NCBI GenBank assembly: GCA_002404395.1
Contig: DHJP01000095.1
Span: 1 to 19,918 of the forward strand
Reading direction: 5' to 3'
Length of the DNA: 19,918 nucleotides
Source: Clostridiales bacterium UBA4717
GTDB lineage: Bacteria; Bacillota; Clostridia; Oscillospirales; CAG-272
Shown here: positions 14,024 to 19,918 of the stretch, piece after piece
Layout: each line of letters starts with the position of its first letter
Position numbering within the stretch: the first letter of the stretch is position 1
Translations under genes and position numbers: made by a program
Notes under the pieces: generated by a model
What the model saw: only the letters and a program-made list of their open reading frames with translations
Told to the model about the DNA's origin: nothing
Databases searched by the model: none

Positions 14024-14446
14024 ATGGAGAACAAATCGTCGATAAACGGCGCAGACAGCTTTGTTACGCGAAAGACCTTTTTTGCTTCGCTTGGAATGGT
14101 TTCGCTTTTCTGCGTGCTTTGTGTGCTTACGGGAGCGTTTTTTTTAAGCGCAGGCGGGGATCAGGGATACGGTTATATCAAAGAAAGGTACACAGACTGC
14201 GACAGTGCGGTTTCAGGCATAAAAAGCGGCGATATTCCGGTGCTTTCTTCTGGATTCGGGTTTGTCATAAAAGCATATAACGATAATATCGGAATATTCG
14301 ATTCAAGCGGGAAAGAACTGATCGAGGTGCTTGATATCAAGCCCGAAAGCCTTAGCAAGGGTAAGTGCGAGCGTTTGTACGCAGGCTATACCGTTGAGTC
14401 GGTGGCTGAGCTGATATGCGAAATCAACACGTATATCGGAGGTTGA
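14024..14446 (+). CDS. Membrane-anchored protein with a BofC-like C-terminal domain
   Basis: The 140-residue protein has a short hydrophilic start, one transmembrane helix (about 19-45, FFASLGMVSLFCVLCVLTGAF) and an extracytoplasmic part. The last 65 residues (GFVIKAYNDNIGIFDSSG, then LDIKPESLSKGKCERLYAGY and VESVAELICEIN) follow the spacing I associate with the BofC C-terminal domain found in many sporulating Bacillota. In Bacillus, BofC is a forespore-made inhibitor of the SpoIVB protease. The match is by pattern only, and the BofC N-terminal domain is not evident. I start at ATG 14024, seven bases after GGGAG. It is the only plus-strand gene in the right half and converges on dnaE with a 24-base gap. 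Confidence 0.6.
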   Translation: MENKSSINGADSFVTRKTFFASLGMVSLFCVLCVLTGAFFLSAGGDQGYGYIKERYTDCDSAVSGIKSGDIPVLSSGFGFVIKAYNDNIGIFDSSGKELIEVLDIKPESLSKGKCERLYAGYTVESVAELICEINTYIGG

Positions 14447-14470
14447 TGCGGTGACGCATTCAATCAAGCG

Positions 14471-17400
14471 CTACTTGTATACAACGTTGGCATCGCCGAG
14501 CAGCGTTTTAAGTTCGGCGATCAGATAATCACCGGCATCGGAAGAAAGCTTAAGCGAGGTGTCGTATTGTTTTCGCGGTTCGTCGTAGATAATCACGGGA
14601 GTGGGACCGTCGAAGATCGATATTAAAAGCTTGACCTTTTCAAGCAGCTTCGTGTTTTCTTTATCAAGCCGTATATAAATTCGCTTGGGCTTGGACGCGG
14701 CAATACCGGGCTTTTTGGCGGAAACGGCGGCAGGTTCGGCGGGTTCTTCGCCGAAAAGCCTGAGGCGGTCTGTGCTGTCTGCACTGTCGGTATTTTTGGC
14801 GAGTATCAGTACTTCGTTCACTATAAGCTTTGACGGATCGTTTTCGCGAAGCGACAGCTTTCCTCTGACGGCGATCGCCGTTTGAACGGTAAATATATAT
14901 GCATATTTTTCAAGCAGCTTCGGGAAAACTGTCAGCTCAATCTCCCCGCTCATATCTTCAAGCGTGCAAAAAAGCATATGACTTCCGTTTCGCGTGGTCT
15001 TGGAGGTTTTGGACGTAATGATACCGGCAACGCTCACCTCATCTCCGTCAACATAGCCACCGAGTGTGGTTAGTGCTTCGGTCTCGCCTTCGTCCTCCGT
15101 AATATAAAGCTCGGATATGTGAAGCGTGCCGAGCTTTTTTATATGCTCGGAATATGCGTCGAGAATGTGCCCTGAAAAGAAAAGTCCCGACGATTCTTTT
15201 TCGTATTTGAGCAGATCTTTGAGCTCAAACTCGGGAATATCCGGAAATTCAAACGCCGCGCCTTTCAGACTGTCGAGCTGAGTCATGGAGAAGATATCAA
15301 GCTGACCCTCGGGATTGGAGCGACTGCCTGAAAGCGCTTCATCGATCAGATTGTCGCAGGCGGCGATCAGTCGGCTTCTGTATATGCCGAAAGAATCAAA
15401 CGCGCCGCATTTGATCAGTGCTTCAACCTGACGCTTGTTAAGCTCAAGGCGGCTCATGCGTTTTACAAAGCTTTCAAATGAAGTAAATTTGCCGTTTTCC
15501 CGTTCCTTTATAATATTGTCAATGAAGCCCGGACCGACATTTTTGATCGCCGCAAGACCGAAACGAATATTTCCGTCGCTGACTGAAAAATCGGTGTAGC
15601 TTTCGTTTATATCGGGAGGCAGTATTCTGACTCTGAATTTTGCGGCGTCGGCAACATATTCGGCTGTCTTGCCGATATCGCCGAGGACAGAGGTGAGCAG
15701 TGCCGCCGTGTACTCCGGACAGAACCGACATTTCAGATATGCGGTGCGGTATGCGAGGATCGAATATGCCACCGCGTGACTTTTGTTGAAAGCATAGCTT
15801 GCAAAAGAAACAAGACGGTCGAAAAGCGCGTCGGCGGCCTGGGAATCAATGCGGTTTTCCGCCGCTTTTTTGACAAAGATCCCTCGTTCCTTTTCCATTT
15901 CGGCAGTTTTTTTCTTTGCCATCATGCGTCTGACTATGTCTGCTCTTCCGAGACTGTACCCTGCGACCGAGCGGCAGATCTGCATCACCTGCTCCTGATA
16001 GATTATACAGCCGTAAGTCACGTCAAGTATCGGCTTTAATTCCGGTATGGTGTAGGTGATACTGTCGGGTGATTTTCGGTTTTTAAGGTATTCGGGTATA
16101 CTGTCCATCGGGCCGGGTCTGTACAGGGAGATCGCCGCGGTTATATCCTCAATGCAATGCGGTTCAAGCTGGGTCAGCAATCGTTTCATGCCTGTGGATT
16201 CAAGCTGAAACAGACCGCAGGTATTTCCGGCGGAAATGAATTTATAGGTCTCCTCATCGTCAAGCGGTATGTTTTTTATCGAAAAGTCGGGAAGCTTTTT
16301 TTGTATAAGCTTTTCGGCATCTGAGATTATCGTCAAAAATCTGAGCGCCAGAAAGTCAAATTTTACAAGCCCGAGCGCTGAGATCGAATCCATATCGTAT
16401 TGCGTGACCACGGCGCCGCGGCTCAAAGAGAGCGGAACATATTCGCATACCGGTTTGTCCGTGATAACAACGCCGGCGGCGTGGACCTGAGAGTGGCGCG
16501 GCATTCCCTCAAGCGCGGCGGCAGTGTTTATCAACTTCCGCTTTATCGGATCAGATTCATATGCGGCTTTGAATCGTTCTTCATATTCCCGCGCCTGACC
16601 TTTGCGTTTGAATTTGGCATTTCCGCTGATCATATCCTTAATATTTGCACCGGGATCGCGCGGGATCAGTGCGGCAACCTCGTCCACCTCGGAATAAGAC
16701 ATACCGAGAGCCTTTCCGACATCTCTGACCGCTGCACGCGCCGCAAGCGTGGCAAAGGCTATTATCTGAGAAACGCGGGCTTCACCGTAGCGCGATTTTA
16801 CATATTCAATGACTTCATCGCGTCGGTTATAGCAAAAATCTATATCAAAGTCGGGCATACTGACCCGCTCCGGGTTGAGAAAACGCTCAAAAAGCAGATC
16901 GTATCTTATAGGATCAACGTCGGTGATTCCGTTTAAATATGCTACAAGACTTCCCGCGCCCGAACCCCTGCCGGGACCGACGGGTATATTTTGCGAGAGG
17001 GCATAACCTACAAAGTCGCGGACTACCAAATAGTAATCGTCAAATCCCATTGAATGGATTGTTGACAGTTCGTATTCTATTCTGTCAATATAGGTCTTTT
17101 CATCAGCTTTATCAAGCGCAAGTTCACCGCCGGAAAGCCGGCGGTTATAACCTTCGTAGGTTTTTTGACGCAGATATTCCTTCGGAGTTTGACCGTCGGG
17201 CGGCGTAAAGCTCGGAAGGTAATATTTCCCGTATGAAAACTCAAAGTTACACATATCAGCGATCTTGACCGTGTTTTCAATCGCGCCTTCATATGCCGAA
17301 AAAGAAGCCTTCATTTCTTCGGTCGATTTGTAATAGTATTCGTCGGTTTCAAAACCTATGGGCCTGCCGTCCGTAATAACATTTCCGGTTTGAATACACA

Positions 17401-18064
17401 TTAGTATCGCCTGAGTTTCGGCGTCGCTTTTAGAGATATAATGAACGTCTCCCGTAGCGACAAGACCTATTCCGGTCTCACGATGCAGTCTTAATAAATT
17501 TTCGCGGACTTTGGCTTCTTCCGCCATTCCGTGATCCTGTATTTCAAGGTAGTAGTTGTCCTTGCCGAAAAGCGAATACATCTCAAGCGCGTGGCTTTTC
17601 GCGCCTTCAAAATCGCCGCTGAGCAGGCGGCGGGGAATGTATCCGGCAATGCAACCCGACAGTGCGATCAGCCCTTCGTGGTGAGAGGCTAAAAGCTCAA
17701 GGTCGATACGTGGTTTTGAATAAAATCCTTCGGTAAAAGCTTTTGTTACAAGATATGTGAGATTCTTATATCCGATCTCGTTTTTGACAAGCAAGATAAG
17801 ATGATATCCGACCGCATTATCAAGCTTTATGCGGTCAAACCGACTGCCGGGCGCAACATACACTTCGCAACCGATGATCGGCTTGATTCCTTCTTTCCTG
17901 CAGGCGTTGCAGAAGCTCGGCACGCCGTACATGACTCCGTGATCGGTGATGGCAACTGCGTCATGCCCGTTCTGACGCGCGATCTTCGGTATGTCTTCGA
18001 TCCGACAGGCACCGTCGAGCAGACTGAACTCGCTGTGCAGATGAAGCTGTACAAATTCTCCCAC
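14471..18064 (-). CDS. dnaE: DNA polymerase III subunit alpha (DnaE)
   Basis: The 1197-residue C-family replicative polymerase starts with a PHP domain (VQLHLHSEFSLLDGACRIED; AITDHGVMYGVPSF). The palm carries GRGSGAGS (365-372) and PDFDIDF (404-410), whose D405 and D407 match the two catalytic aspartates, and KFDFLALRFL near the third. A helix-hairpin-helix region, an OB fold (VAGIITSKTSK, about residue 1010) and a short C-terminal domain follow. Length and order fit the DnaE type rather than PolC, which has an inserted exonuclease; Bacillota usually carry both. The start is GTG 18064 with GGAGG eight bases upstream. It lies 20 bases after whiA and is the last gene of a rapZ-whiA-dnaE run. 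Confidence 0.97.
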   Translation of the reverse strand: MGEFVQLHLHSEFSLLDGACRIEDIPKIARQNGHDAVAITDHGVMYGVPSFCNACRKEGIKPIIGCEVYVAPGSRFDRIKLDNAVGYHLILLVKNEIGYKNLTYLVTKAFTEGFYSKPRIDLELLASHHEGLIALSGCIAGYIPRRLLSGDFEGAKSHALEMYSLFGKDNYYLEIQDHGMAEEAKVRENLLRLHRETGIGLVATGDVHYISKSDAETQAILMCIQTGNVITDGRPIGFETDEYYYKSTEEMKASFSAYEGAIENTVKIADMCNFEFSYGKYYLPSFTPPDGQTPKEYLRQKTYEGYNRRLSGGELALDKADEKTYIDRIEYELSTIHSMGFDDYYLVVRDFVGYALSQNIPVGPGRGSGAGSLVAYLNGITDVDPIRYDLLFERFLNPERVSMPDFDIDFCYNRRDEVIEYVKSRYGEARVSQIIAFATLAARAAVRDVGKALGMSYSEVDEVAALIPRDPGANIKDMISGNAKFKRKGQAREYEERFKAAYESDPIKRKLINTAAALEGMPRHSQVHAAGVVITDKPVCEYVPLSLSRGAVVTQYDMDSISALGLVKFDFLALRFLTIISDAEKLIQKKLPDFSIKNIPLDDEETYKFISAGNTCGLFQLESTGMKRLLTQLEPHCIEDITAAISLYRPGPMDSIPEYLKNRKSPDSITYTIPELKPILDVTYGCIIYQEQVMQICRSVAGYSLGRADIVRRMMAKKKTAEMEKERGIFVKKAAENRIDSQAADALFDRLVSFASYAFNKSHAVAYSILAYRTAYLKCRFCPEYTAALLTSVLGDIGKTAEYVADAAKFRVRILPPDINESYTDFSVSDGNIRFGLAAIKNVGPGFIDNIIKERENGKFTSFESFVKRMSRLELNKRQVEALIKCGAFDSFGIYRSRLIAACDNLIDEALSGSRSNPEGQLDIFSMTQLDSLKGAAFEFPDIPEFELKDLLKYEKESSGLFFSGHILDAYSEHIKKLGTLHISELYITEDEGETEALTTLGGYVDGDEVSVAGIITSKTSKTTRNGSHMLFCTLEDMSGEIELTVFPKLLEKYAYIFTVQTAIAVRGKLSLRENDPSKLIVNEVLILAKNTDSADSTDRLRLFGEEPAEPAAVSAKKPGIAASKPKRIYIRLDKENTKLLEKVKLLISIFDGPTPVIIYDEPRKQYDTSLKLSSDAGDYLIAELKTLLGDANVVYK

Positions 18065-18084
18065 TTTCGATGCCTCCTTAAAGT

Positions 18085-18996
18085 TTATAATTCTTTTGAA
18101 AGTTCAACGAGCTTGCGTAAGCGGTGATTTACTCCCGATTTTGAAATAGGCTCGGGAAAAAGATTGCCGAGATCCTTGATCGAAAGCTCGGGATTATCAA
18201 GTCTGAGCTTCGCCGTGAGTTTAAGCTCGTCGGGAAGCTTGTCAAGTTTCCCGGCGTCGGCAATTGCACGAATGGCTTCAAGCTGAGATTTTGATGCCGA
18301 GACCGTTCGCGAAAGATTTGCCGTGTCGCAGTTTGTCTGACGGTTGGCGTCGTTTACAGCGCTTTTGACTATACGGCTGTTCATAACTTCAAAAAGAGCA
18401 TTTGAGGAGCCGATAAAAGCCAAGAAAGTTTCGATCATATCGCCCGACTTTACGTATACTATATACTCCCCGCGCCTGAGCGAGCGTTTCGCGAGAACGT
18501 CTTCTTTGGAAAGCAGCGAGATGAGTATGTCGGCAAGCGCCGCGGACCCTGTAGAAAATTCAAGGCGGTATGAAGTGCTCGGATCATTCAACTTGCCTGC
18601 CGAAAGAAAGGCGCCGCGCAAAAATGCGGCGCGGCAAAGTTCACAGGCAAACAGATCGTCCGGGATCAAACCGGTCGAAGCATTTAATAATTTTTCTCTC
18701 AGCTTTTCAATATCATGCTTTGCCGAAACGGTGATTTTTATACTCTGACATCCCACGCCGTTTTCCCCGCCGGTCTTTTTTTCGGTAATGTATTTGTTGC
18801 CCTCTATGTGATATAATTCTGATAAAAGCTTGAGTGTCAGCTCGGCAAGGGCGGCGCTTTCGCTGATCAACCTCACACGGGTCTCGTCAAAATTTGCGGC
18901 AAACATCAGGATACCGCAAAGCTCGGCGCGCTTGCAGCAGTCGCGTTTCAGGTGTATTTCGCAAAGCTCGGTTTTGGTTTTGGATGCAAATGACAT
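18085..18996 (-). CDS. whiA: Sporulation/division regulator WhiA
   Basis: The 303-residue product begins MSFASKTKTELCEI as WhiA proteins do. It carries the homing-endonuclease-like (LAGLIDADG-type) fold in the first two thirds, with RAAFLRGAFLSAGKL, and ends in a DNA-binding helix-turn-helix domain (LSIKDLGNLF, then ISKSGVNHRLRKLVEL). WhiA is a transcription factor for sporulation septation in Streptomyces and affects division and growth in Bacillus. I use ATG 18996, nine bases after GAGGA; an ATG at 19002 is too close to that SD. It lies 31 bases after rapZ and 20 bases before dnaE. YvcK, which usually sits between rapZ and whiA in Bacillota, is missing here. Confidence 0.95.
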   Translation of the reverse strand: MSFASKTKTELCEIHLKRDCCKRAELCGILMFAANFDETRVRLISESAALAELTLKLLSELYHIEGNKYITEKKTGGENGVGCQSIKITVSAKHDIEKLREKLLNASTGLIPDDLFACELCRAAFLRGAFLSAGKLNDPSTSYRLEFSTGSAALADILISLLSKEDVLAKRSLRRGEYIVYVKSGDMIETFLAFIGSSNALFEVMNSRIVKSAVNDANRQTNCDTANLSRTVSASKSQLEAIRAIADAGKLDKLPDELKLTAKLRLDNPELSIKDLGNLFPEPISKSGVNHRLRKLVELSKEL

Positions 18997-19027
18997 ATAC
19001 ATATGTCCTCGTAGATAAATTTAGGAC

Positions 19028-19888
19028 TTACTCGCGGTTGATATCGCGGTGAAAGCTTACTGCCTTGTAACCGAGCCTGCAAAGCTCGGAGCAAAGTGCT
19101 TCGGCAATTGCCACCGAGCGGTGCTTTCCGCCCGTGCAGCCTATGGCAACGGTTATCTGGTGTCTGCCCTCTTTTATGTATAACGGAAGCAGATATTCCA
19201 CCATATCATAAAGCTTTGCCGCAAACTCGCGTGTTTCTTCGCTTGCAAAGACGTAAGCCTTTACGTCGTCGTCGAGTCCCGTGTGCGGGCGAAGCGCGGG
19301 GACGTAAAACGGATTCGGGAAGCAACGCACGTCAAATACCAGATCGGCTTCGGTAACGCCTCCGTTCTTGAATCCGAAAGACATACAGTTGATCAGCGCG
19401 CCGTTTTCGCCCTCAGCTTTACCGATAACGGCGTTTACACGCTGTCTGAGCTGCAGGAGAGTGGTCTTTGAGGTGTCTATCACATAATCACAGCGTTCTT
19501 TTACCTGCGCCATCATTTTACGCTCTTTGGCGATCGCGTCGCTTATATTGGTAAGTTCGGGGGAAATGAGCGGATGAGTGCGGCGGGTTTCTTTGTAGCG
19601 GTTGATAAGGACAGCGTCGGCACATTCGATAAACAGTGTTTTGCAGGTGTAGCCTCCGGCTTTGAGTGCGTCAATGCTTTCAAACATACTGTTGAAATCC
19701 TTTTCGCCGCGCACGTCAATTATGAAGACCACATCTTTTTCACGCATCGCGCTGTTGTACAGAGAGGCAAACTCGGGAATAAGCTTTGCAGGCATATTAT
19801 CAATACAATAGTAGCCTGCGTCCTCAAGGATGTTTGCAGCCTGAGACTTTCCGCCTCCGCTCATTCCGGTTATTATTATAAATTCCAT
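19028..19888 (-). CDS. rapZ: RNase adapter RapZ / YvcJ-type nucleotide-binding protein
   Basis: The 286-residue product has the Walker A loop GMSGGGKS (8-15), a DNMP segment (YYCIDNMPAKLIPEF), a VVFIIDVRG strand, FIECADAVLINRYKETRRTHPL, and the C-terminal signature VAIGCTGGKHRSVAIAEAL (about residues 246-264). RapZ controls the GlmZ small RNA and GlmS in enteric bacteria. In Bacillota the homologue YvcJ hydrolyses GTP and its targets are less clear, so a link to amino-sugar supply for the cell wall is only suggested. ATG 19888 has GGAAG six bases upstream, next to a partial hairpin repeat. It leads the rapZ-whiA-dnaE run. Confidence 0.96.
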   Translation of the reverse strand: MEFIIITGMSGGGKSQAANILEDAGYYCIDNMPAKLIPEFASLYNSAMREKDVVFIIDVRGEKDFNSMFESIDALKAGGYTCKTLFIECADAVLINRYKETRRTHPLISPELTNISDAIAKERKMMAQVKERCDYVIDTSKTTLLQLRQRVNAVIGKAEGENGALINCMSFGFKNGGVTEADLVFDVRCFPNPFYVPALRPHTGLDDDVKAYVFASEETREFAAKLYDMVEYLLPLYIKEGRHQITVAIGCTGGKHRSVAIAEALCSELCRLGYKAVSFHRDINRE

Positions 19889-19896
19889 ATCATACT

Positions 19897-19918
19897 TCCA
19901 TGCCGCCGTAGGCGGCTC
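19897..19918 (-). repeat. SD-linked hairpin repeat upstream of rapZ, cut by the window edge
   Basis: On the minus strand the window begins with GA, stem GCCGCC (19916-19911), loop TAC, stem GGCGGC (19907-19902), then ATGGA (19901-19897), continuing into the rapZ SD GGAAG. The AAATTACCG box would lie outside the window. The stem sequence is distinct from the other copies yet fully paired. Confidence 0.7.

Noticed and set aside
14446..14459. ATGCG/CGCAT mini-hairpin between the BofC-like gene and dnaE
   Set aside because: The stem is only 5 bp with no T-run on either strand; it is not a convincing terminator.
17126..17145. Perfect 8-bp hairpin ACCGCCGG/CCGGCGGT inside dnaE
   Set aside because: It lies in coding sequence in frame, lacks the flanking boxes of the repeat family, and can arise from GC-rich codons.
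18610..18633. GCGCCGC/GCGGCGC inverted repeat inside whiA
   Set aside because: It encodes the conserved RAAFLRGAF segment; the symmetry follows from Arg/Ala/Gly codons.
1..19918. CRISPR array, insertion sequence, prophage or tRNA
   Set aside because: No regularly spaced direct repeats, transposase or integrase frames, or cloverleaf-like segments were recognised.

Overview
The window looks like chromosomal core DNA from a low-to-mid-GC Bacillota (Clostridia) bacterium, probably an uncultured gut Oscillospirales-like or related lineage. This rests on gene content: the rpmH-rnpA-yidD-yidC-jag-mnmE block, SpoVG, a CD1247-type acidic zinc-ribbon protein beside efp, a rapZ-whiA-dnaE run, and strong Shine-Dalgarno (SD) sites. 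No phage, insertion sequence, CRISPR array, tRNA or rRNA was seen. The genes are intact and densely packed.

Layout. Positions 1-3112 (+) hold the 3' end of rpmH, then rnpA, yidD, yidC and jag, closed by a terminator; this block normally lies beside dnaA and oriC. mnmE (+, 3193-4584) stands alone and converges on spoVG (-, 4626-4928). An AT-rich divergent spacer separates spoVG from murC (+), which is followed by a YqeG-type HAD phosphatase, an endonuclease IV-like TIM barrel, efp (own promoter) and the acidic zinc-ribbon gene, ending at a strong terminator at 9320. The rest is mostly on the minus strand: a DUF4430 lipoprotein with a near-perfect sigma-A promoter, a divergent TspO/MBR membrane protein, and a class A penicillin-binding protein. 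A single plus-strand gene with a BofC-like C-terminal domain (14024-14446) sits between the PBP and a convergent rapZ-whiA-dnaE operon whose promoter lies beyond the right edge.

How the genes fit together. Themes are translation and RNA (rpmH, rnpA, mnmE, efp), membrane insertion (yidD, yidC, jag), cell wall (murC, class A PBP, rapZ), replication and repair (dnaE, endonuclease IV-like) and development-linked regulators (spoVG, whiA, BofC-like).

The most notable signal is a small repeat family placed directly on ribosome-binding sites. In mRNA orientation it reads AAATTACCG, 9 variable bases, TGA, a 6-bp GC stem with a 3-base loop, then ATGGA, where GGA is part of the SD. Clear copies precede the zinc-ribbon gene and the PBP, an orphan second copy lies 114 bp upstream of the PBP copy, a partial copy precedes rapZ at the window edge, and a degenerate one precedes yidC. 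The DUF4430 lipoprotein has an analogous hairpin of different sequence. The stems differ between copies but stay self-complementary, so the hairpin itself appears to be maintained. The PBP leader is a mosaic of four nested palindromes flanked by two copies. This could be a REP/BIME-like dispersed element or a translational control element shared by envelope-related genes.
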